A DNA stretch of 64,000 nt from Microbacterium oleivorans (GTDB lineage Bacteria; Actinomycetota; Actinomycetes; Actinomycetales; Microbacteriaceae), in the NCBI RefSeq assembly GCF_013389665.1, contig NZ_CP058316.1, forward strand, positions 62,001 to 126,000, read 5' to 3'. The notes under the pieces were generated by a model. It had not been told where the DNA came from and searched no databases. It saw only the letters and a list, made by a program, of their open reading frames with translations. Of the stretch, positions 45,692 to 53,944 are shown piece after piece (position 1 is the first letter of the stretch; the number at the start of each line of letters is the position of its first letter). A program made the translations under genes and the position numbers.

Positions 45692-47184
45692 GTCTCGTGC
45701 GCGGCGATGTGGTCGACGTCATCGCGGACGTGCGTCTGACGGGACCCGGCCGCACCGATCCCTTCGGCGCGGAGCTGGTCGATGTGCACGTGGCGCGGGA
45801 GATCATCGTCGACATCGCGCCGGCCGGGGCTCTGCCGCGGCGCGGTGCGGTGCTCGAAGGATCCGGTGGATGGCTGCTGCCGGGCCTGTGGGATCACCAC
45901 GTCCATACCGTGCAGTGGGCGCTGGCGGCGCGCCGGGTGGTGCTGGAAGGTGCCGCCTCGGCAGCGGAGGCCGCGGCCCTCATGGGGGCGACGCCCGCCG
46001 GGGACGACGGCCGGCGCGTCGGCTCGGGTTTCCGTGATGCGCTCTGGGTCGACCGGCCCGACCTCCCGTTGCTCGACGCCGCGACCGGTGACGTGCCGAC
46101 GTATCTGATCAACTCCGACGTCCACAGCGTCTGGTTGAACTCCGCGGCGCTCCGGCGCGAAGGGATGTGGGCTGCCGACGGGGTTCTGCGAGAGGAACCC
46201 GCGTTCGAGATCTCGCGCCGCCTGAACGCGCTCGACGTCGATCTGGCCGACGCCGCGGTCATGGAGGCGGCACGGGCGGCATCCGCGCGCGGTGTCGTCG
46301 GCATCGTCGACCTCGACATGGCCTGGAACGCCGGGGCCTGGGATCGCCGGGTCTCCCGCGGTTTCGACGCGGTCCGCGTCTCGTTCGGGGTCTACGCGAG
46401 CTCTCTCGAGCGCGCGATCGAGGCCGGTCTCCAGACGGGGGACGCCATCGATGCCGGCCGGCTGGTGCGCATGGGTCCGTTCAAGGTGATCACCGACGGC
46501 TCGCTCGGCACCCGCACCGCCGCGTGCTCCCACCACTACCCGGGGAGGACCGGCGACTTCGGCGTGATGACCGTCCCGCCCGAGGAGCTCACCGCCCTCA
46601 TGCATCGGGCGACCGGCGCCGGCATCTCGTGCGCCGTGCACGCGATCGGGGACGTCGCGAACAGTCACGCACTCGACGCGTTCGCCGCGACGGGGGCGAC
46701 GGGCACCATCGAGCACGCGCAGCTGGTCGCTCACGCCGACATCCCGAGGTTTGCGCGGCTCGGGGTCGCTGCCAGCATTCAGCCCGCGCACGCCGTCGAC
46801 GACCGCGACATGGCCGACGAGTTCTGGGCGGGCCAGACCGCCATCGCCTACCCGCTCCGGGAACTCGCGGATGCCGGTGCGAATTTGCTGTTCGGTTCCG
46901 ACGCCCCGGTCGCCCCCCTTGATCCGTGGGCGACGATGGCGGCCGCCGTCTTCCGCACCGGCGACGGACGCGGACCGTGGCGACCGCACCAGCGTCTGGA
47001 TGCCGCGACAGCTCTGGCGGCATCGACCGCGCACGGATCACACGCCGGTACGGCACTGGCACCCGGGGCCCCGTCCGACCTGATCGTGGTCGATCGAGAC
47101 CCACTGGCGGCTACCGCCGACGGCCTCCGCGCCACGGTCGTGGCCGCGACGCTCCTCGGCGGACGGCTGACGCACGTCGCGTGA
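45688..47184 (+). CDS. amidohydrolase family protein (YtcJ-like)
   Basis: A 498-residue metal-dependent hydrolase with the composite beta-sandwich and TIM-barrel layout. The metal-binding HVH motif is at about residues 71-73 (LWDHHVHT); later histidines (AVHAIGD, TIEHAQLV) and the aspartate in LFGSDAPVAPLDPW complete the site. Substrate unknown; the group hydrolyses N-acylated or cyclic amides. GTG start in a four-base overlap; last gene of the rpiB run, followed by a strong bidirectional terminator. Confidence 0.9.
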   Translation: MSLVRGDVVDVIADVRLTGPGRTDPFGAELVDVHVAREIIVDIAPAGALPRRGAVLEGSGGWLLPGLWDHHVHTVQWALAARRVVLEGAASAAEAAALMGATPAGDDGRRVGSGFRDALWVDRPDLPLLDAATGDVPTYLINSDVHSVWLNSAALRREGMWAADGVLREEPAFEISRRLNALDVDLADAAVMEAARAASARGVVGIVDLDMAWNAGAWDRRVSRGFDAVRVSFGVYASSLERAIEAGLQTGDAIDAGRLVRMGPFKVITDGSLGTRTAACSHHYPGRTGDFGVMTVPPEELTALMHRATGAGISCAVHAIGDVANSHALDAFAATGATGTIEHAQLVAHADIPRFARLGVAASIQPAHAVDDRDMADEFWAGQTAIAYPLRELADAGANLLFGSDAPVAPLDPWATMAAAVFRTGDGRGPWRPHQRLDAATALAASTAHGSHAGTALAPGAPSDLIVVDRDPLAATADGLRATVVAATLLGGRLTHVA

Positions 47185-47221
47185 GGCCCGGGCGGGACAG
47201 GCGGGGCGCACGCACGCGCGG

Positions 47222-47257
47222 AGCGGCGTGGGGATCGCGAACGATCCCCACGCCGCT
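47222..47257. terminator. bidirectional terminator, amidohydrolase / dps
   Basis: A 16-bp perfect stem (47222-47237 with 47242-47257) closed by a CGAA loop, between convergent genes. Confidence 0.85.
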
Positions 47258-47274
47258 GCGCGCGTTCAGGGGCC

Positions 47275-47763
47275 TTATTCGGCGAGGTGCGCCAGCAGGA
47301 ACCAGCGGTCCTTGTCGACACCGCGCTTGATCTCGATCGCCACATCCTGGCTCGAGAGGTCGACCTCGTCGAGCCCGTCGATGGCTGCCTGGAGGTCGGC
47401 GAGGGCGGCGTCGATGTCGGAGACGATCGCCTTGATCTCCTCGCGCCAGGGCGCGAATCCGGCGGGAACCGCGGTCGTGGTCTTCTCTGCGATGGTCGAC
47501 ACGCGCGAATCCACCGGGAGGCCGAGGGCGACGATGCGCTCCGCGGCGGTGTCGGCGTACTCCTGCGCGTGAGCGACGACGGTGTCGAGCAACTCATGGA
47601 TCGCGATGAAGTTCGAGCCGCGGACGTTCCAATGGGCCTGCTTGCCGTTGACGACGAGCGCCTGCATCTTGTGGACGACGGGCGTGAGGAACTGCGCCGT
47701 GGCGGCCGCGATCTCGGGGTCCGCGGTGAGAGCGGGGGTGGTGGTGGTGGTGGTGTCGGTCAT
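47275..47763 (-). CDS. dps: DNA starvation/stationary phase protection protein (ferritin-like)
   Basis: A 162-residue Dps that forms a 12-mer, oxidises Fe(II) and protects DNA. The ferroxidase ligands His44 (QAHWNV), Asp71 and Glu75 are at the expected 27 and 31 residue spacing. A Thr-rich N-terminus replaces the lysine-rich DNA-binding tail of E. coli Dps, so DNA binding is uncertain. AAGGAGG lies about 8 bases before the ATG. It is divergent from the gamma carbonic anhydrase gene. Confidence 0.95.
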   Translation of the reverse strand: MTDTTTTTTPALTADPEIAAATAQFLTPVVHKMQALVVNGKQAHWNVRGSNFIAIHELLDTVVAHAQEYADTAAERIVALGLPVDSRVSTIAEKTTTAVPAGFAPWREEIKAIVSDIDAALADLQAAIDGLDEVDLSSQDVAIEIKRGVDKDRWFLLAHLAE

Positions 47764-47868
47764 GTCTGCGCCTCCTTCTCGGCAGGTCGAGGCCTGCGCT
47801 GAAGGGAACGCTACTCAGCCCAGAACATTCCGCAAGCAAGAGAAGGCTGGGCTCACCAGGGGTAACGT

Positions 47869-48402
47869 ATGCCCGTGACCGTCTCGTCCGCCGCATCCAT
47901 CCTGCCGTCGGGAGACGAACGGCCCCGCCTGCACCCCACCGTCTTCGTCGCGGCCGGGGCCCGGGTGGTCGGCGACGTCACCCTCGGTGACCACGTGAGC
48001 GTCTGGTACAACGCGGTGATCCGCGCCGACCGATCCCCGGTGAGCATCGGCTCGCGGAGCAACGTCCAGGACGGCGTCGTGATCCACGTGGACGCCGCAT
48101 CGCGCGCGACGATCGGTGACGACGTCTCCATCGGCCACAACGCCGTCGTCCATGGGTGCACGATCGAGGATGGATGCCTCATCGGCATGAACAGCACGGT
48201 CCTCAGCGGCGCCGTCGTGGGCGCAGGCTCGCTGGTCGCCGGGGGAGCGGTCGTGCTGGAGGGCACCGTCATCCCGCCCGGATCCCTTGTCGCCGGCGTG
48301 CCCGCGAAGGTCAGGCGCGCGCTGACCGAAGACGAGCGGGCCGGCCTCCGGCGCAATGCCGAGACCTACCTCCGTCTGGCCGAGCTGCACGGGGGGATGT
48401 GA
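47869..48402 (+). CDS. gamma carbonic anhydrase family protein
   Basis: A 177-residue left-handed beta-helix protein with hexapeptide repeats (VGDVTLGDHVSVWYNAVI onward). The zinc histidines are in VVIHVD and IGHNAVVHG, so catalysis or an acyltransferase role is possible. Start: ATG 47869 follows AGGGG; however TAACGT (47863-47868) lies 6 bases before an in-frame GTG at 47875, so a leaderless start two codons later is also plausible. Confidence 0.9.
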   Translation: MPVTVSSAASILPSGDERPRLHPTVFVAAGARVVGDVTLGDHVSVWYNAVIRADRSPVSIGSRSNVQDGVVIHVDAASRATIGDDVSIGHNAVVHGCTIEDGCLIGMNSTVLSGAVVGAGSLVAGGAVVLEGTVIPPGSLVAGVPAKVRRALTEDERAGLRRNAETYLRLAELHGGM

Positions 48403-48460
48403 CGCGCGTCGCGGATTCCGGCACGGAGTAGGGCGCCGCACATGGCAGGTCGGACACCGG

Positions 48461-48534
48461 TGGAGGGGCTGACGAGAATCGAACTCGCATCATCTGTTTG
48501 GAAGACAGAGGCTTTACCACTAAGCTACAGCCCC
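48461..48534 (-). tRNA. tRNA-Gly (TCC)
   Basis: Acceptor GGGGCTG/CAGCCCC, anticodon loop CTTCCAA (TCC) in a CTCTGT/ACAGAG stem, T arm GCGAG/CTCGT. CCA is encoded at 48463-48461. Confidence 0.96.
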
Positions 48535-48604
48535 GCATCCGGCCGGAACCGGATGGAGGTCGCGTTCCGCTGGGCCTGACGGCCTCGCGAACAGCAACCC
48601 GACG

Positions 48605-48631
48605 AGTCTAGCGGACTCCGTCGGCTAGACT
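48605..48631. promoter_or_regulatory. divergent tRNA-Gly / tRNA-Pro promoters
   Basis: TAGACT on the minus strand (48610-48605) and TAGACT on the plus strand (48626-48631) are mirror images within GTCTAGC (48606-48612) and GCTAGAC (48624-48630). With a 17-base spacing each -10 falls on the other's -35. Confidence 0.6.
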
Positions 48632-48667
48632 GAACACGGCCGTTTCCGACGCATGTCGCGGCGCGCC

Positions 48668-48741
48668 CGGGGCGTAGCTCAGCTTGGTAGAGCGCCCGCT
48701 TTGGGAGCGGGAGGCCGCAGGTTCAAATCCTGTCGCCCCGA
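48668..48741 (+). tRNA. tRNA-Pro (TGG)
   Basis: Acceptor CGGGGCG/CGCCCCG, anticodon loop TTTGGGA (TGG) in CCCGC/GCGGG, T arm GCAGG/CCTGT. CCA is not encoded (CTA follows). Trigger factor begins 72 bases later with no clear promoter between. Confidence 0.96.
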
Positions 48742-48771
48742 CTACGGCCCCCACGAACCCAGACCACCGAT

Positions 48772-48792
48772 CGGCCGCGCGCTGCGCGGCCG
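48772..48792. other. hairpin between tRNA-Pro and tig
   Basis: A perfect 9-bp GC stem CGGCCGCGC/GCGCGGCCG with a GCT loop, ending 2 bases before AAAGGAG, the tig ribosome binding site. Confidence 0.55.
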
Positions 48793-48812
48793 CATAAAGG
48801 AGAACGACAGGT

Positions 48813-50363
48813 ATGGTCACCAGCACCGTCGAGACGCTCAGCCCCACCCGGGTGAAGCTCCACATCACGGTCAGCCCGGATGAGCTCAAGCCGAGCATCG
48901 CCCACGCATACGAGCACATCGCTCAGGACGTGCAGATCCCCGGCTTCCGCAAGGGCAAGGTGCCCGCCCCGATCATCGACCAGCGCGTCGGCCGTGGCGC
49001 GGTCATCGAGCACGCGGTGAGCGAGGGGCTCGACGGGTTCTACCGCGAGGCCGTCACCACCAACGAGCTGCGCGTCCTGGGCCGTCCGTCGGCCGAGGTC
49101 GTCGACTGGCCGAGCGATAAGGACTTCACCGGCGACCTCAAGGTCGAGGTCGAGGTCGACGTACGGCCCGATTTCGAGCTGCCGTCCTATGACGACATCA
49201 CGATCGAGGTCGACGCCGTCGCCACCGACGACGCCGCCATCGACGAGGAGCTCGACCGCCTGCGTGGTCGCTTCGGCACCCTCGTGACCGTCGACCGGCC
49301 TGCGAAGACGGGCGACTTCGTCGAGCTCGATCTCGTCGCCACCATCGACGGCAACGAGATCGACCGCGCCGAAGGGGTCTCGTACGAGGTGGGCTCGGGC
49401 GAGCTGCTCGAGGGCATCGACGAGGCGGTCGAGTCGCTCACGGCGGGCGAGGACACCACGTTCCGCTCCAAGCTCGTCGGCGGCGACCACGCCGGTGAAG
49501 AGGCCGAGGTCGCCGTGACCGTGACCGCCGTCAAGGAGCGCGAGCTCCCCGATGCCGACGACGACTTCGCTCAGATGGCGAGCGAGTTCGACACCATCGC
49601 CGAACTGCGCGAGAGCCTCGTCGAGCGCGTCTCGCAGCAGAGCGTCTTCACCCAGGGCGCTGCCGCGCGCGACAAGCTCGTCGACGCGCTCCTCGAGAAG
49701 GCCGAGATCCCCGTTCCGGCCGGTCTGGTCGAGGACGAGGTGCACGCACACCTCGAGGGCGAGGGCCGTCTGGAAGACGACGTGCACCGCGCCGAGGTCG
49801 CCGAGGCCAGCGAGAAGCAGTTCCGCACCCAGATGATCCTCGACAAGATCGCCGAGGCTCATGAGGTGCAGGTCTCGCAGGACGAGCTCACCCAGTATCT
49901 GATCCAGGCCTCCGGCCAGTACGGCATGGCTCCCCAGGACTTCGTCAACGCTCTGCAGCAGAACGGCCAGCTGCCGGTCATGGTCGGCGAGGTCGCCCGC
50001 AACAAGGCCCTCGCGATCGTGCTCGGCAAGGTCAGCGTCGTCGACACCGACGGCAAGTCCGTCGACCTGACCGGCTTCATCGCCGTGGAGGGCGAGGAGG
50101 GCGCTGCCGACGAGGTCGTCGACGAGGCCGAGGAGATCGCCGACGCGGCCGCCGACGCCGATGCCGTGATCGCCGCCGAGGAGGCGCCGAAGAAGAAGGC
50201 TCCGGCCAAGCGCGCGCCGGCCAAGAAGAAGGCCGAGGCCGCCGACGAGGCGCCCGCCGAGGCGGAAGCCGAGAAGGCTCCGGCCAAGAAGGCGCCGGCC
50301 AAGAAGGCTCCCGCCAAGAAGGCGCCGGCCAAGAAGGCGGCGGACGACACCGCCGCGGAGTGA
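48813..50363 (+). CDS. tig: trigger factor (ribosome-associated chaperone / peptidyl-prolyl isomerase)
   Basis: A 516-residue protein. The N-terminal ribosome-binding domain has [10 protein letters not shown] (about 44-53), the FKBP-type domain lies near 155-245 ([14 protein letters not shown]) and the C-terminal chaperone arms run to about 430. After an acidic stretch a basic tail (about 457-516) consists of KAPAK units, four of them in perfect tandem (50273-50332), like the tails of actinobacterial HU and histone H1. AAAGGAG precedes the ATG. It heads the conserved tig-clpP1-clpP2-clpX order. Confidence 0.97.
   Translation: MVTSTVETLSPTRVKLHITVSPDELKPSIAHAYEHIAQDVQIPGFRKGKVPAPIIDQRVGRGAVIEHAVSEGLDGFYREAVTTNELRVLGRPSAEVVDWPSDKDFTGDLKVEVEVDVRPDFELPSYDDITIEVDAVATDDAAIDEELDRLRGRFGTLVTVDRPAKTGDFVELDLVATIDGNEIDRAEGVSYEVGSGELLEGIDEAVESLTAGEDTTFRSKLVGGDHAGEEAEVAVTVTAVKERELPDADDDFAQMASEFDTIAELRESLVERVSQQSVFTQGAAARDKLVDALLEKAEIPVPAGLVEDEVHAHLEGEGRLEDDVHRAEVAEASEKQFRTQMILDKIAEAHEVQVSQDELTQYLIQASGQYGMAPQDFVNALQQNGQLPVMVGEVARNKALAIVLGKVSVVDTDGKSVDLTGFIAVEGEEGAADEVVDEAEEIADAAADADAVIAAEEAPKKKAPAKRAPAKKKAEAADEAPAEAEAEKAPAKKAPAKKAPAKKAPAKKAADDTAAE
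50273..50332 (+). repeat. four tandem 15-bp units encoding KAPAK in tig
   Basis: Units AAGGCTCCGGCCAAG and near copies at 50273, 50288, 50303 and 50318, all in frame. Confidence 0.85.
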
Positions 50364-50385
50364 TCCGCACGCCGGGCTGACCGGC

Positions 50386-50423
50386 ACGGAGGGGGCGGAT
50401 GCTGCGGCATCCGCCCCCTCCGT
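50386..50423. terminator. terminator after tig
   Basis: A perfect 17-bp stem (50386-50402 with 50407-50423) and a TGCG loop. Confidence 0.85.
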
Positions 50424-50487
50424 CGTCCCCGGCCGCCGGGCGGCTATGCCCACGGCGAACACGGTCGGGGCACGCCGATCGCCTCGG

Positions 50488-50493
50488 TAGATT
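50488..50493 (+). promoter_or_regulatory. -10 hexamer of clpP1P2
   Basis: TAGATT, 35 bases before the clpP1 ATG. The leader contains AGGAG. I see no clear ClgR palindrome upstream. Confidence 0.45.
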
Positions 50494-50527
50494 CGACACG
50501 TCACGAAACTTCGGATCAGGAGCACAC

Positions 50528-51112
50528 ATGGCTGACCCCCTCATCGCAACCAGCGTCTTCGACAGACTGCTGAAGGACCGCATCATCTGGCTCGGGTCGG
50601 AGGTGCGCGACGATAACGCGAACGAGATCTGCGCGAAGATCCTCCTGCTCGCAGCCGAGGACTCTGAGAAGGACATCTTCCTCTACATCAACTCACCCGG
50701 TGGGTCGATCACCGCGGGCATGGCGATCTACGACACGATGCAGTTCGTGCCGAACGACATCGTCACGGTCGGGATCGGCATGGCCGCCTCGATGGGCCAG
50801 CTGCTGCTGACGGCGGGCACGAAGGGCAAGCGCTACATCACGCCCAATGCCCGTGTGCTCCTGCACCAGCCGCACGGCGGGTTCGGCGGCACCTCGAGCG
50901 ACATCCAGACGCAGGCGCAGTTGATCCTCGACATGAAGCGGCGCCTCGCCGAGATCACTGCCGCCCAGACCGGCAAATCTGTCGAACAGGTCAACGCGGA
51001 CGGTGACCGGGACCGCTGGTTCACCGCGGCCGAGGCTCTCGAGTACGGCTTCGTCGACCACATCCGCGAGTCGGCGACGGACGTCGTCGGCGGCGGCGGC
51101 ACCGAGAACTGA
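50528..51112 (+). CDS. clpP1: ATP-dependent Clp protease proteolytic subunit 1
   Basis: A 194-residue serine peptidase subunit. Catalytic Ser88 (GMAASMGQ) and His113 (LLHQPHGG) are present, with the aspartate further on. In actinobacteria ClpP1 and ClpP2 form one mixed tetradecamer that works with ClpX and ClpC1. AGGAG lies 7 bases upstream. clpP2 follows after 23 bases. Confidence 0.96.
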   Translation: MADPLIATSVFDRLLKDRIIWLGSEVRDDNANEICAKILLLAAEDSEKDIFLYINSPGGSITAGMAIYDTMQFVPNDIVTVGIGMAASMGQLLLTAGTKGKRYITPNARVLLHQPHGGFGGTSSDIQTQAQLILDMKRRLAEITAAQTGKSVEQVNADGDRDRWFTAAEALEYGFVDHIRESATDVVGGGGTEN

Positions 51113-51135
51113 TCGACCGAAGGAGACACAAAACG

Positions 51136-51801
51136 ATGAACACACCCGCCTTCGGCCTTCCCCACGGCGTTGCCCTGCCCTCGAGCCGGTACATCCTGCC
51201 GCAGTTCGAGGAGCGCACCGCCTACGGCTACAAGCGCCAGGACCCCTACAACAAGCTGTTCGAAGACCGCGTGATCTTCCTCGGTGTGCAGGTCGACGAC
51301 GCCTCGGCCGACGATGTCATGGCCCAGCTGCTCGTTCTCGAGTCGCAGGACCCCGACCGCGACATCATCATGTACATCAACTCGCCCGGCGGATCCTTCA
51401 CGGCGATGACCGCGATCTACGACACGATGCAGTACGTCTCGCCGCAGATCCAGACCGTCGTCCTGGGGCAGGCGGCCTCCGCCGCGTCGGTGCTGCTCGC
51501 GGCCGGTGCGCCCGGCAAGCGCCTCGCTCTTCCCAACGCGCGCATTCTGATCCACCAGCCGGCGGTGGGCGAGGCCGGTCACGGACAGGCATCCGACATC
51601 GAGATCCAGGCCGCGGAGATCCTCCGGATGCGCACCTGGCTCGAGGAGACGATGGCGCGTCACACCAATCGCACGCAGGAGCAGGTCAACAAGGACATCG
51701 ATCGCGACAAGATCCTCTCGGCACACGAGGCGATGGAGTACGGCATCGTCGACCAGGTGCTGACCTCGCGTAAGCGGACCCCCGCGGCCATCACCGCCTG
51801 A
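51136..51801 (+). CDS. clpP2: ATP-dependent Clp protease proteolytic subunit 2
   Basis: A 221-residue ClpP paralogue with an N-terminal extension of about 25 residues that is probably processed. Catalytic Ser115 (GQAASAAS) and His140 (ILIHQPAV) are intact. The pair with clpP1 in one operon is the standard actinobacterial arrangement. GAAGGAG lies 9 bases before the ATG. A terminator separates it from clpX. Confidence 0.96.
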   Translation: MNTPAFGLPHGVALPSSRYILPQFEERTAYGYKRQDPYNKLFEDRVIFLGVQVDDASADDVMAQLLVLESQDPDRDIIMYINSPGGSFTAMTAIYDTMQYVSPQIQTVVLGQAASAASVLLAAGAPGKRLALPNARILIHQPAVGEAGHGQASDIEIQAAEILRMRTWLEETMARHTNRTQEQVNKDIDRDKILSAHEAMEYGIVDQVLTSRKRTPAAITA

Positions 51802-51818
51802 GTCTCGCGACGGCGAAC

Positions 51819-51850
51819 CGAACGGCCCCGGAGCGTTCCGGGGCCGTTCG
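51819..51850. terminator. terminator after clpP1P2
   Basis: A perfect 14-bp stem (51819-51832 with 51837-51850) and a GCGT loop. clpX therefore needs its own promoter, probably with TAGGCT near 51916. Confidence 0.85.
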
Positions 51851-51973
51851 CGTCCCGTTCGTGGCCGATCCCGACGAAGGTGACGCAAATCCGCTGGTTG
51901 TCTGCGGGAGAGGTTAGGCTCGGAACACCGCGTTCCCGTGGGGGACGGCGGCATCCGGCATCCAGGAGGGTAC

Positions 51974-53242
51974 ATGGCTCGCATCGGTGAGAGCGCCGAC
52001 CTGTTCAAGTGCTCGTTCTGCGGCAAGAGTCAGAAGCAGGTCCAGCAGCTGATCGCAGGTCCCGGCGTCTACATCTGCGACGAGTGCGTCGAGCTGTGCA
52101 ACGAGATCATCGAAGAGCGGATGGCCGAGTCCGGCGACGAGACCGTCGCGGACTTCGATCTGCCCAAGCCCCGTGAGATCTTCTCGTTCCTCGAGGAGTA
52201 CGTCGTCGGACAGGACCCGGCCAAGCGTGCGCTCTCCGTCGCCGTCTACAACCACTACAAGCGCGTCCGAGCACACACGACGCTGCAGCCGGCCGAGCAG
52301 CGCGCGGACGACGTCGAGATCGCCAAGAGCAACATCCTGCTCCTCGGACCGACCGGATGCGGCAAGACGTATCTCGCGCAGACGCTCGCGAAGCGGTTGA
52401 ACGTGCCGTTCGCCGTGGCCGATGCGACGGCACTGACCGAGGCAGGGTACGTCGGCGAGGACGTCGAGAACATCCTCCTCAAGCTCCTGCAGGCTGCGGA
52501 CTTCGACGTCAAACGCGCCGAGACGGGGATCATCTACATCGACGAGGTCGACAAGATCGCGCGCAAGGCGGAGAACCCCTCGATCACGCGCGACGTGTCG
52601 GGTGAGGGTGTCCAGCAGGCTTTGCTGAAGATCCTGGAAGGAACGGTCGCCTCGGTTCCGCCGCAGGGTGGTCGCAAGCACCCGCACCAGGAGTTCATCC
52701 AGATCGACACGACGAACGTGCTCTTCATCGTGGCCGGTGCCTTCGCCGGGCTCGAGGAGATCATCTCCTCGCGCGTCGGCAAGCACGGTGTCGGATTCGG
52801 CGCGCGGCTGCAGGAGAAGGACAAGCAGCTCGACCTGTTCCGCGAGGTCGAGCCCGAGGACCTGCACAAGTTCGGCCTGATCCCGGAGTTCATCGGACGT
52901 CTGCCCGTCGTGACCTCCGTCGCTCCGCTCGATCAGAAGGCTCTGATCGAGATCCTGACGGGCCCCCGCAACGCGTTCGTGAAGCAGTACCAGCGCATGT
53001 TCGAGCTCGACGGTGTCGAGCTCGAGTTCGAGGAGGATGCCCTCCGCGCCATCGCCGACCTGGCTGTCGCCCGCAAGACGGGTGCGCGCGGGCTGCGAGC
53101 CATCCTCGAGGACGTGCTGGGTCCGATCATGTTCGAGATCCCCTCGGCCGACGACGTCGATAAGGTCATCGTGACCCGCGCAGCCGTCGACGAGCGTGCG
53201 GCACCCACCCTGGTGCTGCGGCAGAAGCGCAAGAGCGCCTGA
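51974..53242 (+). CDS. clpX: Clp protease ATP-binding subunit ClpX
   Basis: A 422-residue AAA+ unfoldase. The N-terminal zinc-binding domain has Cys13, Cys16, Cys35 and Cys38; Walker A GPTGCGKT is at about 125-132, Walker [12 protein letters not shown] near 190, and the ClpP-docking IGF-type loop and sensor 2 follow. The ATG at 51974 has AGGAGGG 5 bases upstream; a GTG at 51938 would add 12 unlikely residues. Confidence 0.97.
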   Translation: MARIGESADLFKCSFCGKSQKQVQQLIAGPGVYICDECVELCNEIIEERMAESGDETVADFDLPKPREIFSFLEEYVVGQDPAKRALSVAVYNHYKRVRAHTTLQPAEQRADDVEIAKSNILLLGPTGCGKTYLAQTLAKRLNVPFAVADATALTEAGYVGEDVENILLKLLQAADFDVKRAETGIIYIDEVDKIARKAENPSITRDVSGEGVQQALLKILEGTVASVPPQGGRKHPHQEFIQIDTTNVLFIVAGAFAGLEEIISSRVGKHGVGFGARLQEKDKQLDLFREVEPEDLHKFGLIPEFIGRLPVVTSVAPLDQKALIEILTGPRNAFVKQYQRMFELDGVELEFEEDALRAIADLAVARKTGARGLRAILEDVLGPIMFEIPSADDVDKVIVTRAAVDERAAPTLVLRQKRKSA

Positions 53243-53258
53243 CGTCGCGTTCCTCGCC

Positions 53259-53286
53259 GGGGCTGCGGTGCAACCGCTGCAGCCCC
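53259..53286. terminator. terminator after clpX
   Basis: GGGGCTGC/GCAGCCCC (53259-53266 with 53279-53286), 8 bp, 16 bases after the clpX stop. Confidence 0.55.
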
Positions 53287-53374
53287 GTAGCTCGGTCCTG
53301 CAGTGTCGGTGGTCGCACATAGTGTCGATGTGCTGTGTCGACCGATTCGGCGTTGCGCGCGGGGAGGACACATC

Positions 53375-53932
53375 ATGGGACGGATCATCTTCGATACGGC
53401 GACGTCGCTCGACGGGTTCATCGCGGACTCCGCCAACTCGCTCGCCTGGTTGTTCGCCGTCGAGGGCGGTGAGGCTCCCAGCGACGACCTTCTGCCCGGC
53501 GGGGCCGGGGTCGTCGTCGAGGGCTCGACGACGTACGAGTGGGTGCTCGCCGAGTCCGACATCCTCGCCCACCCCGAGCGCTGGCAGGAGTTCCACGGCG
53601 ACCGCCCGACGTTCGTCTTCACCACGCGGGACCTGCCCCGGCCTCACGGGGCCGACATCACCTTCGTCTCCGGTGCCGTCGGCACGGTGCTTCCGCGCAT
53701 ACGCGCGGTGGCAGGCGATCGCGACATCTGGGTCGTCGGCGGGGGAGACCTGGCCGGTCAGTTCTTCGATGCGGGCGCCCTCGACGAGATCGCCGTATCG
53801 ATCGCGCCGGTCACGCTCGGGGCGGGCGCACCGCTCCTGCCCCGACGGATCGGATCGGACCGACTCCGGTTGCAGTCCGCCCGTGCCGTCGGGCAGTTCG
53901 CGCGGCTGGTCTACGGGGTCGGCGCCGCCTGA
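53375..53932 (+). CDS. dihydrofolate reductase family protein (RibD C-terminal-like)
   Basis: A 185-residue DHFR-fold protein starting MGRIIFDTATSLDGFIAD, with VVEGSTTYEW and IWVVGGGDLAGQFF for cofactor binding. These stand-alone RibD_C-like proteins are distinct from folA and their substrate is unknown. The ATG at 53375 follows GGGGAGG; an earlier in-frame ATG-equivalent at 53303 would add 24 residues from non-conserved sequence. It is convergent with the M3 peptidase gene, 12 bases apart. Confidence 0.88.
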   Translation: MGRIIFDTATSLDGFIADSANSLAWLFAVEGGEAPSDDLLPGGAGVVVEGSTTYEWVLAESDILAHPERWQEFHGDRPTFVFTTRDLPRPHGADITFVSGAVGTVLPRIRAVAGDRDIWVVGGGDLAGQFFDAGALDEIAVSIAPVTLGAGAPLLPRRIGSDRLRLQSARAVGQFARLVYGVGAA

Positions 53933-53944
53933 GTCGGCGAGCCG

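Noticed and set aside
50273..50332. Tandem repeat as a possible mobile or CRISPR-like array
   Set aside because: 15-bp units without spacers, in frame with tig, encode KAPAK; it is a coding repeat.
48723..50525. 600-codon minus-strand frame opposite tig
   Set aside because: Shadow containing repetitive leucine-rich text created by the reverse reading of the KAPAK repeats.
50420..50527. ClgR operator before clpP1P2
   Set aside because: I looked for the expected GTTCGC-like palindrome and saw only single half-site-like GGCGAAC, not an inverted pair.
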